A stretch of 39,030 nt of DNA from an uncultured Oscillospiraceae bacterium (GCA_900549825.1 URQB01000019.1:1-39030); one strand, 5' to 3'. Shown: positions 24,082 to 32,907, counted from the stretch's first letter. The notes: generated by a model not told the origin, from the letters alone. Numbers and translations: made by a program.

Positions 24082-24985
24082 GGCTTCCACCTCCATCTTT
24101 TAAATAACGCTTCATTGAAATGGCACAGCCAACCACGCCGGTCAGGAGCCCCAGCACAATAAAGCCGAGCAGGATCCAGCCCGCGTAAGCGGCAAACGGC
24201 GCGGCGCTCATACTAAAAGAGGCCAGGAAGCTGCCGAACGCCTTGATGGCCAGCGCATAGAGCCCCCACACAGCTCCGAGCGAAAGCAGGCCGGACAGCA
24301 CGCCGATCGCCATCCCTTCCACCATAAACGGCCAGCGGATGAAGCTGTCCGTCGCGCCGACATCCTTCATGATGCTGATTTCCAACCGACGGCTGAAAAT
24401 GGTCAGCCGTACGGTGTTTGATACAATAAACAGGGATACCAGCAACAGCATGCCGATGATAATGCCGGCGATCGCCGTAACGGACTGGCGCATTTCCATA
24501 ACCTTCCCGGCTAGCTCGCTGTTTTCCTGGAGAGAAATCACACCGGGCAGCTTTTTCAGGCTTTCGACAGTCTCCTCAAAGCGGGAGAGGTCATCCACTG
24601 TTACCTTATAAGCGTCCGGCAGCGGATTCTCGCCCAGGCCCTCCAGCAGGGCGGCATCGTCCCCAAGGCTCTCCATCTGCTTGTCCCACGCGGATTCCTT
24701 GGAGATAAACACACAATCCTTGATATTGGAGAGCGCCCGGATCTCCCCGCCGATCTGCTCCGCCCGCTCGTCGCTGGCGGTATCCTCCAGATAAACCATC
24801 ACGACGTTCTGATCCTCGATATGCCCCAGAATCCCATTGATATTGATAAAGAGCATCGATGCACAGCCGATGATAATCATACACGACATTAATACGGCGA
24901 TGGACGCAATGCTCATCAGCCGGTTTGACCAGAGGCTGCGAAAGCCCTCTTTGGTCAGGTACGCAAAGCTACCGCTGTTTTTCAT
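24074..24985 (-). CDS. ftsX: Cell division ABC transporter permease FtsX
   Basis: The 303-residue protein has the FtsX topology: a first membrane segment near 25-46, an extracytoplasmic domain (about 47-165) and three further segments (about 168-190, 217-240, 265-288) with the cytoplasmic FSRRLEISIMKDVGATDSFI coupling region. It passes the FtsE ATPase signal to an extracellular wall hydrolase. The downstream M23 protein is the expected partner. The ATG overlaps the ftsE stop by 4 nt. The extracytoplasmic loop is of Gram-positive length. Confidence 0.93.
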   Translation of the reverse strand: MKNSGSFAYLTKEGFRSLWSNRLMSIASIAVLMSCMIIIGCASMLFININGILGHIEDQNVVMVYLEDTASDERAEQIGGEIRALSNIKDCVFISKESAWDKQMESLGDDAALLEGLGENPLPDAYKVTVDDLSRFEETVESLKKLPGVISLQENSELAGKVMEMRQSVTAIAGIIIGMLLLVSLFIVSNTVRLTIFSRRLEISIMKDVGATDSFIRWPFMVEGMAIGVLSGLLSLGAVWGLYALAIKAFGSFLASFSMSAAPFAAYAGWILLGFIVLGLLTGVVGCAISMKRYLKDGGGSLG

Positions 24986-25722
24986 ACGGCACCTCCCGTC
25001 TGAGCCGCGTCGGGAAGCAACTCGATGGGTTCAAGCCCGTCGGGCTCCTCAGAGGAATGAGCCGCAGTGTCGCCGACAATGCAGCCGTTGCCCAAGGTAA
25101 TCACGCGGCGGTCGAACGCACGCACCAACTCATGCTCATGGGTCACCATGACGACCGTCGTCCCCATCTCGTTGAGGCAGGTCAAAAGCTTTACCACCTC
25201 GTAGGACATGGTAGGGTCAATATTGCCCGTAGGCTCGTCCGCGATGATGAGGTTGGCGTTGTTGGTCAGCGCCCGCGCAAGGGCGACGCGCTGCTGCTCG
25301 CCGCCGGAGAGCTCCTCCGGATAGCAGGAGGCCTTTGTCATCAGGCCCACCAGCCGCAGGACAAACGGTACGCGCTGCCGGATCTCAGCCGGGCGCGCGC
25401 CGATGACGCGCATCGCAAAAGCAACGTTGTCATACACCGTCATCTTGGGAATCAGGCGGAAATCCTGGAAAACCACGCCCATGGTGCGGCGCAGCAGCGG
25501 GATTTCCTTCTTCTTCATCGTGGTCAGATCGAATGATCCGACGCGAATGGTGCCGCTCGTCGGCGTTTCCTCATGCATGATCAGCTTGAGGAAGGTGCTC
25601 TTACCGGCGCCGGAAGCGCCGACGATGAATACAAATTCGCCTTTTTGAATCTGCAGGCTTACGTCTTTGAGTGCCATGGTGCCGTTTTCGTACGTTTTGG
25701 AAACGTTGTGAAACTCAATCAC
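24982..25722 (-). CDS. ftsE: Cell division ATP-binding protein FtsE
   Basis: The 246-residue ATPase starts MIEFHNVSKTYENG at GTG 25722, with AAAGGA 9 nt upstream; the TTG 9 nt earlier directly touches the ribosome site. Walker A is GASGAGKST (35-43), the signature LSGGEQQRVALARAL, Walker B LIIADEPTG, and the H-loop VTHEHEL is present. The C-terminus has an added acidic tail (HSSEEPDGLEPIELL) beyond the usual FtsE end. It drives FtsX to switch the M23 hydrolase on. First gene of the ftsE-ftsX-M23-S41 operon. Confidence 0.94.
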   Translation of the reverse strand: MIEFHNVSKTYENGTMALKDVSLQIQKGEFVFIVGASGAGKSTFLKLIMHEETPTSGTIRVGSFDLTTMKKKEIPLLRRTMGVVFQDFRLIPKMTVYDNVAFAMRVIGARPAEIRQRVPFVLRLVGLMTKASCYPEELSGGEQQRVALARALTNNANLIIADEPTGNIDPTMSYEVVKLLTCLNEMGTTVVMVTHEHELVRAFDRRVITLGNGCIVGDTAAHSSEEPDGLEPIELLPDAAQTGGAV

Positions 25723-25926
25723 TGCACACAATCCTTTCTTCGCATAGGACGCCTTGAATTGGGCTCTCGATCCGTTGCCTCAGGCAATTCGCACCTCCCT
25801 TATCCGGCGCGAAAGGACAGAGCCCCGGGCGCGCAACGCCCTTTCCCCTCCACAGGAAACCGGCGGCAGCCCCGCCTGACAAAGCAGGGGGCCGCCCGGA
25901 AAATCCAAAGACGCGTCCTAAGGAAC

Positions 25927-25958
25927 CAACCCCCGGCAGGGCCATCCGCCGGGGGTTG
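25927..25958 (-). terminator. Terminator-like hairpin after the PucR/CdaR-type gene
   Basis: CAACCCCCGGC (25927-25937) and GCCGGGGGTTG (25948-25958) pair perfectly over 11 bp, about 17 nt after the regulator's stop. The following GTTCCTT is only moderately T-rich, so termination may be partial. The rest of the 25732-25974 gap shows no gene. Confidence 0.55.
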
Positions 25959-25974
25959 ACAGCCGGTACCGGAA

Positions 25975-27060
25975 TCAATACTTTACCGGGTTGGAATCCA
26001 GATATTTTTTGACCATCAGGGCCACTTTAAAGACGATCGCATCATCAAACTCACGAAGGTCAAGGCCTGTGAGCTTCTTGATCTTTTCCAGCCGATACAC
26101 CAGCGTATTGCGATGCACGAACAGCTTGCGGGACGTTTCGGAGACGTTGAGGTTGTTTTCAAAGAAGCGCTGGATGGTAAACAGCGTCTCCTGATCGAGA
26201 TTCTCAATCGAACCGCGCTTGAACACCTCGCGCAGGAACATATCGCACAGCGTCGTCGGCAGCTGATAGATCAGGCGGGCGATGCCAAGGTTGTCATAGC
26301 TGACAATGGTCTTCTCCGTGTCGAACACCTTGCCGACTTCAAGGGCAACCTGCGCCTCCTTGAAGGAACGCGCGAGCTCCTTGATGCCGCTGACCGTTGT
26401 GCCGATGCCGACAAGGGCATGCGTATAAAACTCGGTGCCCAGCGAATCAGCGATGGAGCGCGCGAGCTTTTCGAGATCCTTCGGCTCGATATTGGCGCGC
26501 ACCTCTTTGACCAGCGCAATATCCGTCTCGTTGATGTTGATCACAAAATCCTTCGTTTTATCCGGGAACAGGTTTTGAATCACATCGTAAATGGATACGT
26601 CGTTATGCTCCAGGATACGAATCAAGAGAACAACGCGGGTTGCATCGTTGTTGAAGCGCAGCTCCCTTGCCTTGAGATAGATATCCCCCGGCAGGATATT
26701 ATCGAGGATGACGTTTTTGATGAAGTTGCTGCGATCGTACTTTTCATCATAATACTGCTTTATGCTGCTCAATGCAACGGCAATTATATCCACATAGCGG
26801 CGGGCAATGTCATCCGTGCCTTCCACAAAGACGGCATACTCCGGATGCATATGGGTGCCAAACGCGCGATAGGTGAAGGAATCGATCGTTATTACCTCGC
26901 CGCCGGTGAACACATCGGAGAGGGAAGATTCCTGTACCTCGCCGATCCTGCCGAGCTCGCTGCAGGAGATAATGGTGCCTGTCTCATCGACCACACCGAC
27001 CATGCGGTCGATGGCATCCTTCATCTGGTGGATCACACCTTGGAACAATCTGTTTGACAT
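25975..27060 (-). CDS. PucR/CdaR-family transcriptional regulator
   Basis: The 361-residue protein has an N-terminal sensor-like domain (about 1-110; FQGVIHQMKDAIDRMVGVVDETG), a middle GGDEF-like CdaR region and the C-terminal HTH_30 domain (about 290-355; LNVSETSRKLFVHRNTLVYRLEKIKKLTG). Members of this family respond to purines, sugar diacids or amino acids; the ligand here is unknown. The start at 27060 follows TTGGGGGC, and upstream residues of the longer frame look like non-coding leader. It has its own promoter at 27134-27162 and a terminator, so it is not simply part of the fts operon. Confidence 0.85.
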   Translation of the reverse strand: MSNRLFQGVIHQMKDAIDRMVGVVDETGTIISCSELGRIGEVQESSLSDVFTGGEVITIDSFTYRAFGTHMHPEYAVFVEGTDDIARRYVDIIAVALSSIKQYYDEKYDRSNFIKNVILDNILPGDIYLKARELRFNNDATRVVLLIRILEHNDVSIYDVIQNLFPDKTKDFVININETDIALVKEVRANIEPKDLEKLARSIADSLGTEFYTHALVGIGTTVSGIKELARSFKEAQVALEVGKVFDTEKTIVSYDNLGIARLIYQLPTTLCDMFLREVFKRGSIENLDQETLFTIQRFFENNLNVSETSRKLFVHRNTLVYRLEKIKKLTGLDLREFDDAIVFKVALMVKKYLDSNPVKY

Positions 27061-27133
27061 AAAATAGCCCCCAATGCTTCGTAAATTTGGCTTCGCAGAA
27101 TTTTTATACATTATGCCTATGGCTCTGCTATAC

Positions 27134-27162
27134 ATTTTACACAATCCGCCAGTCCTTTGCAA
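27134..27162 (-). promoter_or_regulatory. Predicted sigma-A promoter of the PucR/CdaR-type gene
   Basis: On the minus strand TTGCAA (27157-27162), 17 nt, TAAAAT (27134-27139), about 65 nt before the start codon. The rest of the 27061-27386 gap holds AT-rich sequence and the hairpin at 27349-27381, with no gene seen. Confidence 0.6.
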
Positions 27163-27348
27163 GTTTTTTAACAAGAAAAGTTATGGAATTTCGAAAAAAA
27201 AACCTCGGAAACCCATATATTGCCTTTTTTCTATGAAGATGTCACAACAAACAAAAGGCTTTCTTGGCTGTTTTTACGAAAGAATAAGTTTGTATAAATT
27301 CACAATAACTTTCCACCAAAGCAGATTCACCGGTTTTGATGCAACAGG

Positions 27349-27381
27349 AAGCTGTATGCAGGCGGATCCGCAATACAGCCT
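27349..27381 (-). terminator. Weak terminator-like hairpin after the exported propeller-like gene
   Basis: On minus AGGCTGTAT and ATACAGCTT pair with one G-U pair over 9 bp, enclosing the palindrome GCGGATCCGC. The T-rich tail is short (TTCCTGTTG). It lies 6 nt after the stop. Confidence 0.4.
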
Positions 27382-27386
27382 CTCGT

Positions 27387-28418
27387 TCAGGGGGTATTCT
27401 CCTGGCCAGCCAGCTCCGCCGTGCGCAGCGGTACGATCCGATCCACCGGGTACAGGCACCTGTTAAAGGGAACCGTGCTGTATTTCGTCGCGGCGGACTC
27501 AAACAGGCAGTAAGTGTACGTCCCGTCGGACGCAATTTCCTCCAGCATCGGCGGCAGGGTCAGGATGCGCACAGCTTCTCCTAAAGTGATTTCCCCATTC
27601 TCAGAGGGCTTGTCGTAGGAGGGGGAGTACACATGCAGGCGTGAATCGTTTTTGCGGCCGTAAGAGCAGCTCGTGAGCAGCACCGTCCGGCCGCCAATCC
27701 GCTCAAAGGATACGCCCTGCGTCTGCGCCGGAAGCTCCATGGAGCGCACAGCCGTCATCGCTGCGGTATCTCCGCTGATTTCGGCCTTATAGCCATAGAG
27801 GATCCCGCTCTCCTTCTCCGCGAAGGTGCCCACCCACAGCAGACCGTCATAGAAGCTGACAAGGGAGGCCGTTTTTAATAGCTTGCCCGACGTGATCTCA
27901 TAATCCACCCGTACGCTGTCCACGCCGGCGGCGGTTCTTTGCAGCGTTTCATAGGAAAAGCCCTTGAGCGTCCTGTCGCCGCTCTGCGCGATCCATACAT
28001 ACGAACCATCGAAGGTAATGCCGCCGACGTGGTTGATATTGGGCAGGACGAGCGTAGTCAGATATCCGCCCCGATCCTCACCGGTATTGGAGAGGACGTA
28101 AACGACGGAATTGTTCTCCTCCTCCGCGTCATAGGCTGTGATCAACAGGTACTCCCCGGCAAGGCAGAGGCCCTGCGGCACCATATCCGTACATGCTTTT
28201 CCGTCGATATTCGTATGCTTCAGCCCGGGCACCGCCGGCAGGTATGAGGGCTCGTAATATGCCGCAAAATCCGCATACTTTTTTACCGTCTTTTCAAATG
28301 CGGCATCATAGCGGTAGCCAGTGCTCGTGGGTGTGCCGTCAGGCGGCGGGGCAAATATGGAAAAAAGCGCACAGATGACTGTGCAGATCAGGGTAACCAG
28401 CATAATCATCTTTTTCAT
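27387..28418 (-). CDS. Exported hypothetical protein, beta-propeller-like
   Basis: The 343-residue protein begins with a signal or anchor segment (MKKMIMLVTLICTVICALFS), then has repeated strand patterns of about 45-60 residues (GLCLAGEYLLITAYD, GITFDGSYVWIAQSGD, LVSFYDGLLWVGTF, SFERIGGRTVLLTSC) typical of a secreted propeller. No catalytic motif is visible. I chose ATG 28418, with GGAG 6 nt upstream. It follows the metallophosphoesterase by 20 nt and is probably co-transcribed with it, suggesting a shared extracytoplasmic role. Family not recognised beyond the fold guess. Confidence 0.7.
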   Translation of the reverse strand: MKKMIMLVTLICTVICALFSIFAPPPDGTPTSTGYRYDAAFEKTVKKYADFAAYYEPSYLPAVPGLKHTNIDGKACTDMVPQGLCLAGEYLLITAYDAEEENNSVVYVLSNTGEDRGGYLTTLVLPNINHVGGITFDGSYVWIAQSGDRTLKGFSYETLQRTAAGVDSVRVDYEITSGKLLKTASLVSFYDGLLWVGTFAEKESGILYGYKAEISGDTAAMTAVRSMELPAQTQGVSFERIGGRTVLLTSCSYGRKNDSRLHVYSPSYDKPSENGEITLGEAVRILTLPPMLEEIASDGTYTYCLFESAATKYSTVPFNRCLYPVDRIVPLRTAELAGQENTP

Positions 28419-28438
28419 GGAAGGCTCCATTCCTTTCT

Positions 28439-29848
28439 TTATTGTGATCCGGCTGTTTTCGTCTGTGCTGGCTGGGTCCAGTCAAGCTGCGTCTCCAGAA
28501 AGTTGTCGCTGAATTTGCCGAAGGATTCCCTGGCGTAGACGCGAACCGTATAATTCCCGCCAGGCAGGGCCGGGTCGAGCGCAATTCGCACCGGATCCGC
28601 CATCGTTTGAAGCCCCAGGTAAAAATCTGAGAATACCTCGTATTCGTATCGCTTGCCATCCTTCGTATTCGTCAGTTGAATCGAATAGGCATGGACAAAA
28701 TCGGGGTGCTCCGCCGCCGGGAAGGAAATGCCCGGCAGCGAGGTGCCATCCCCTTTGTAGGATGGGATGGCAGGATCGTAGGAAATCTCCGCCTCCTTCG
28801 AGAAGCCGGGGGCTGGCCGGGCGAGGGCGCGCGTGTCGGTCAGATACTGAAAATTCCCCTTCTCCATCGGATAGGTAAGCGTCCAGCGGCTGGCCGCCTT
28901 CTCTTCCTTCTTCTCCAGCAGGTTCCACCGCTCGATGACAGTCTGCTTCTGGCCGACATTCATGATCAGCCCCATGGGGCGCTCCTCCCCGCGCGGCGGG
29001 ATGCCCGACTCCTTGCCCTGGTAGGCATCGAATTTGCCGCCTTCCAGCTCGATATAGGCAAGGCTCTGCGTGGTAAAGGCAGTAAAATTCTTCTGGTAGA
29101 TCGATCGCTCATCGAGGATGGAGTAGTGACTGTGCCCGGAGATTGAAACCACCTGCTCGTATTTGTTGAACAGCTCCGTCAGCGCAGAATCCCCCCAGTC
29201 GTCGCTGCCGTAAGCCGTATCCTGCGGATTATGGTGCGTGACAACAAAGACGGGCGCGCCGGGCTCAGATTCCTGGATGGCAATCTGGATTTGTTCCTCG
29301 ATCCACTCACAGGTTTTCTCCGAATAGCCGGAGGCACTCGACGGGCTCGCGCCGATAAAGTGGATGCCATTGACCACCTTATGCGACCAAGGGGATTCAC
29401 CCATATTTTTCACAAACATTTTCTGCTTCGGGGTGGTGCTGGAATCATCATTCTCATACCAGTAATCGTGGTTGCCCATGATAAAGAGCTTGATAGGCGT
29501 TTCCTCCCCATAAACGGCCTGCATGGCGGCGTTGAATTTCCCATACGCCTCATCTGTTGCAAGGTCGCAGAAATCGCCCGCGAAGATTAGCATATCAACG
29601 CCCTGATCCTTCATGCATTCCAGCGCGGTGACGACATGCTGCTCATAAAGATCCTCGCTGCCCGGCTGGTCAAGCTGGCTGTCGCTGAGGATGCCGACGC
29701 GGCAGGCTTTCCCATCGCCTACGGTCAGTCGCTCGATCCCGGCGGGCTTCGGCGGCCTGGTCACCGCAAAAACGACGATGCCGATGATCCCTGCAAGCGC
29801 CAGTACGGCGGCGGCAACGAGCAAAATCAGTTTTTTTCGTTTCTTCAT
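28439..29848 (-). CDS. Membrane-anchored or exported calcineurin-like metallophosphoesterase
   Basis: The 469-residue protein has an N-terminal membrane segment (about 5-28), a metallophosphoesterase domain with SDSQ, AGDFCD, MGNHDYW, VVTHHNP and GHSHYS, and a C-terminal beta-sandwich-like region (about 330-460). The first motif is D-x-Q where most members have D-x-H; the other four metal motifs are intact. It should act outside the membrane on a phosphoester, unknown. The start at 29848 is chosen because AAGGA is about 11 nt upstream and the hydrophobic leader follows at once. Confidence 0.85.
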   Translation of the reverse strand: MKKRKKLILLVAAAVLALAGIIGIVVFAVTRPPKPAGIERLTVGDGKACRVGILSDSQLDQPGSEDLYEQHVVTALECMKDQGVDMLIFAGDFCDLATDEAYGKFNAAMQAVYGEETPIKLFIMGNHDYWYENDDSSTTPKQKMFVKNMGESPWSHKVVNGIHFIGASPSSASGYSEKTCEWIEEQIQIAIQESEPGAPVFVVTHHNPQDTAYGSDDWGDSALTELFNKYEQVVSISGHSHYSILDERSIYQKNFTAFTTQSLAYIELEGGKFDAYQGKESGIPPRGEERPMGLIMNVGQKQTVIERWNLLEKKEEKAASRWTLTYPMEKGNFQYLTDTRALARPAPGFSKEAEISYDPAIPSYKGDGTSLPGISFPAAEHPDFVHAYSIQLTNTKDGKRYEYEVFSDFYLGLQTMADPVRIALDPALPGGNYTVRVYARESFGKFSDNFLETQLDWTQPAQTKTAGSQ

Positions 29849-29901
29849 CTCTATGACCATCCTTTCCGTGCGAGGAAACCTTGATTGTCCAGATGCTCTG
29901 G

Positions 29902-30876
29902 TTACGGTTTTATATAGCGATTCAGCCACTCATCAAGAACTGCGATATATTCCTCCGGGCTGTGCGTCAGCGATTGCCCATGATTTGCGCCGGGAAATGC
30001 GTGCTTCTCCCGCAGGGAAACGGGCGCCGCATCGTACAGCTTCTGCATCATGGAAAACGGGACGAAGGTATCCTCTTCTCCATGGATAAACATGAGCGGC
30101 GTTTTGGTCTGCGCCACCTGCCGGCGGGCATTTGCCTCCCTGAAATCATAGTAACCGTTAAGGCGCGCCGCCATACGCGCCGCCGAAAGCACCGGCTCGC
30201 GCGGCAGGTGGAACATCAGGCCCAGCAGATGGGCGAACTCATCCTCCACGTTCGTATAAGCGCAATCGGAAACTGCGCACTTCACCTGCGCGGGGAGCGC
30301 TTCGCCGCAGGTCATACAGACGGTCGCGCCGCCCATGGACACGCCGTGCAGGACGATCTGCGCCTCTTCCCCGACCCGTGCGATGATCTCCTCCAGCCAG
30401 ACAAGCTCGTCCAGCCGGTCCGTCCAGCCCATGCCTACATATTTTCCCTCGCTGTTCCCATGCGCGCGCGCATCGGGAATCAGCAGATCGTAGCCGCGCT
30501 CCCAGTAGACCTGAGCAAAATTTTGCATATGCCTTCCTTTTCCGCCATAACCGTGCAGCAGAAGGGCCACCTTCTTCGAAGGATTTTGCGGCTGGCGGAA
30601 CCATACCCCGCTCAGCCGCACGCCGTCGCATGCGATCACGGAAAGCGGCTGGCCTTCCTGCCGGTCCCACCATTCTGCATCGAAGCGGGGATGCTGAAAG
30701 TCCTCAGCCGAGACCGGGATAAACTGCATGATGAAACTGCCGTAAGCCATCACTGGCTTATCTTTGCGTTTGAGCGCAAAGGAGAACAGGCACTTTCCCG
30801 CGCCCGCCAGCGCCACAAAGCCTGCCGTGCCGGCAAGCAGGGTGCTTTTAAAAATTCGTCTTCCGTTTTTCTTCAT
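29902..30876 (-). CDS. Alpha/beta hydrolase, membrane-anchored
   Basis: The 324-residue protein has an N-terminal hydrophobic segment (about 9-30), then an alpha/beta hydrolase fold: LLLHGYGGKGRHM (oxyanion region), DARAHGNSEGKYVGMGW, nucleophile Ser in HGVSMGGATV, then IHGEEDTFVPF (Asp) and GANHGQS (His). Relatives are the YqkD/BAAT-like hydrolases of Bacillota with unknown substrate. ATG 30876 is supported by AAGGGGAG 7 nt upstream. Neighbours are a HAD phosphatase upstream and the metallophosphoesterase downstream. Confidence 0.82.
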   Translation of the reverse strand: MKKNGRRIFKSTLLAGTAGFVALAGAGKCLFSFALKRKDKPVMAYGSFIMQFIPVSAEDFQHPRFDAEWWDRQEGQPLSVIACDGVRLSGVWFRQPQNPSKKVALLLHGYGGKGRHMQNFAQVYWERGYDLLIPDARAHGNSEGKYVGMGWTDRLDELVWLEEIIARVGEEAQIVLHGVSMGGATVCMTCGEALPAQVKCAVSDCAYTNVEDEFAHLLGLMFHLPREPVLSAARMAARLNGYYDFREANARRQVAQTKTPLMFIHGEEDTFVPFSMMQKLYDAAPVSLREKHAFPGANHGQSLTHSPEEYIAVLDEWLNRYIKP

Positions 30877-30911
30877 GGTAAAACTCCCCTTCATATGAAT
30901 AGGTCCCCTTT

Positions 30912-31547
30912 TTATAGAACCAGGAAAGGAACAGCGGCCAGTTCCCTTTCGATCTGCGCGCCGGTCAAGCGCAGCTTGCGTTCTGCCTGCTGCCCGTTCG
31001 GGATCAGGACGCATCGCGTCCCCAGCTCCTGCGCGAGCTCGTAATCATGCACCATATCACCCACGGACAGCGTTCGCTCCGGCTGGATGCCCAGCTTATG
31101 GAACAACGTGCGCGCCCGCTCGATCTTCCCCTCGGAAATATAATCTCCCGCGCCGCTGACCGCTTCAAAATAATGTTCAATGCCGAAACGCCTGAGATAA
31201 CCGTTGAGTGTTTCCTCATGAAAGGAGGAGACGATCATCTGCCTCACCCCGTTTTCATGCAGGAGCCTCAGCGTCTCCCGCGCGCCCCGCATAAGGCCGG
31301 ACGAGCGGATATAGCAGCTGTATCCTTTCATAAAGCCCTCCGCCAATTTTTCAAAAGGCGTCTGCTCAAAATCGAACAGCTTGCGGTAATAGTGGATCAC
31401 CGGGATATCGATCATCTCGCGGTACTCCTCCCGCGTGGTCAAAGGCTTGCCGTAACGGGATAAAAGGTCGTTCATGCTCGACACCGCTGCATCCACATCA
31501 TCGAGCAGCGTGCCGTTCCAATCCCACAGCACAGTATCGAATAGCAA
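30912..31547 (-). CDS. HAD-superfamily phosphatase (Gph/PpaX-like)
   Basis: The 211-residue protein has HAD motif I as WDWNGTLLDD (nucleophile Asp9, with Asn rather than Asp at +2, a variant known in some Bacillota), motif II VSSFHE, motif III Lys in GKIERA and motif IV GDMVHDYE. A helical cap lies between motifs I and II. It dephosphorylates a small metabolite such as phosphoglycolate or a sugar phosphate. The start is TTG 31547 with GGGGGGAG 4-6 nt upstream. A 21-codon ORF sits just before it. Confidence 0.82.
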   Translation of the reverse strand: MLFDTVLWDWNGTLLDDVDAAVSSMNDLLSRYGKPLTTREEYREMIDIPVIHYYRKLFDFEQTPFEKLAEGFMKGYSCYIRSSGLMRGARETLRLLHENGVRQMIVSSFHEETLNGYLRRFGIEHYFEAVSGAGDYISEGKIERARTLFHKLGIQPERTLSVGDMVHDYELAQELGTRCVLIPNGQQAERKLRLTGAQIERELAAVPFLVL

Positions 31548-31558
31548 ATCGCTCCCCC

Positions 31559-31624
31559 CTATGTTACAGAATCCCCAGCGTTTTCAGGTAGGACGGTCTG
31601 CCCTGCTTCAAAGAACGGGTTCAT
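31559..31624 (-). CDS. Small ORF between the YbaK-like and HAD genes, 21 aa
   Basis: An AGGAGG ribosome site lies 7 nt before the ATG at 31624. The product starts MNPFFEAGQTV and ends with TAG at 31559, 11 nt before the HAD start. There is no recognisable family. The spacing between two cistrons and the strong ribosome site argue for translation; it may couple translation of the HAD gene or encode a small protein. Confidence 0.4.
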   Translation of the reverse strand: MNPFFEAGQTVLPENAGDSVT

Positions 31625-31642
31625 ATAAAATCCTCCTATGCT

Positions 31643-32143
31643 CTATCCTTCGACAAACCGATACGTGTGTCCATAAGCCTCAATCAGACGGCAGAGATCC
31701 GCAAACCGGAGGAAAACCGTGGCCCGGTTGTCGTTCGGATGGAATCCGATCCGCTCCATCTCTTGCAAATCCTGGTCGAATACGATCTCTACAGAGCGCG
31801 CACGGTCATGGATGATGCCGATCGGGGTAACGGAGCCCTTTTTCAGCCCCAGATACCGCTCCAGCCGTTCTTCTGAGGCAAAGCTCAGCCGTGAGCTCGG
31901 AAGCTGCCGGGCGATCGCCTTTAAATCCGCCCTCTTGTCGCTGCGGATAACTGCAAGGATGTGGCGCTTGCCGCAATTGTCGCGCAGGAACAGGTTCTTG
32001 GGGATTTCCCCATGCTCCAAAATCCCCATGGCGGCGAGCTCTTCAATCGTCCCTGCTGCCGGATGGCGGATCAACTCATAGGGAATCCCGAGCCTGTCAA
32101 GCGCATCGAGCGCTTCCTGCTGCGCCTCTAAATCCGGTTCCAT
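31643..32143 (-). CDS. Aminoacyl-tRNA deacylase, YbaK/ProX (PrdX) type
   Basis: The 166-residue protein has the YbaK/EbsC editing fold: TIEELAAMG, KNLFLRDNCGKRHILAVI with the conserved Lys/Asn, FASEERLERYLGLKKGSVTPIG and VEIVFDQDL near the end. PrdX (ProXp-ala) enzymes hydrolyse Ala-tRNA-Pro and so correct mischarging. The start at 32143 has TGGAGGA with 7-nt spacing; the longer frame is rejected because it has no ribosome site. No promoter was identified. Confidence 0.88.
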   Translation of the reverse strand: MEPDLEAQQEALDALDRLGIPYELIRHPAAGTIEELAAMGILEHGEIPKNLFLRDNCGKRHILAVIRSDKRADLKAIARQLPSSRLSFASEERLERYLGLKKGSVTPIGIIHDRARSVEIVFDQDLQEMERIGFHPNDNRATVFLRFADLCRLIEAYGHTYRFVEG

Positions 32144-32302
32144 CCCAATTCCTCCATATCTGTATCTCAATCCAGTGTATTTTTTGTTCAATACGGCTGA
32201 ATTATAGCATAATCCAGCCTTCAATCCAACCATAATCGCGCATTATCCAAAGAAAAAGCCAGTAGGAAGCAAAAAGTACACCAAAAAGGAGATGCGGTAA
32301 GC

Positions 32303-32368
32303 GCTCAGGCCGCGCAGGCACATCCTTTTCCGTTCTGCCGGAAAAGGATGCAAAAAGGGCCGTTTGGA
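32303..32368 (+). repeat. Structured repeat copy A
   Basis: About 66 nt closely matching 38225-38290 (about nine in ten bases). It contains the hairpin ATCCTTTTCCG (32322-32332) / CGGAAAAGGAT (32339-32349). The outermost pair is A-T here and T-A in the other copy, a compensatory change. The flanking left arm GCTCAGGCCGCGCAGGCAC lacks an inverted partner here. Confidence 0.7.
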
Positions 32369-32878
32369 ACGGCACTGCGGCAGCGGTCTTTCGATATGCC
32401 ACGTTGGAATGTGGGTTCGGCGAACCTTCCCAAACGCGCCCGCTCCTATGGGCTCAAACACCTGGAACGGTTTCCGCACTGTGCACGCAACGCGTGAGAG
32501 ATCATGCTGCCTGGGCCGATCTTTCCGTTGCTGTGCTGCAACAGCTTTCAGCTACCTTACGCGATCTGTAACCAGCGGTAAGTCTGCAATCTACCGGCAG
32601 GCCAAGGCAGCAGGCTCCACAATCTGTCTGCGTGCACGTGAGGGGATTTGTCTGCTCTGCGCATCACGGGAGATGTGCTCCCGTGGCTCTTTTGCTTCCT
32701 TTTGCGAGAAGGCAAAAAGGAGGCGCATGCAAGGCAAATGGAAGGCCTCTGATTCGATTCCTCTGGATACGAAAAGGATGACCAGAGTCGTTTCAGGCTT
32801 CAAAAAATTCCGCTTTGCATGAGTCATTCAAAGCCTTTGTGCTTTTTGGCGAACGTTGCTTGCTGTTTTAATAGGCTG

Positions 32879-32907
32879 AGCCGCAAAAAGTTTCCCTTTT
32901 TGCGGCT
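32879..32907 (-). terminator. Strong hairpin, likely terminator of the tetR-transporter-lipoprotein operon
   Basis: AGCCGCAAAAAG (32879-32890) and CTTTTTGCGGCT (32896-32907) form a perfect 12-bp stem with a 5-nt loop, about 40 nt after the lipoprotein stop. T residues lie inside the stem rather than after it, so efficiency is uncertain. Confidence 0.5.

Noticed and set aside
26113..27057. Plus-strand ORF of 314 codons antisense to the PucR/CdaR-type gene
   Set aside because: Shadow frame; repeats of Asp, Ile and Leu reflect the opposite codons of the regulator.
32364..32822. Plus-strand ORF of 152 codons in the gene-poor stretch
   Set aside because: No ribosome site, Cys/Arg/Ser-rich, starts inside the repeat copy. 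Kept only as part of the unexplained region.
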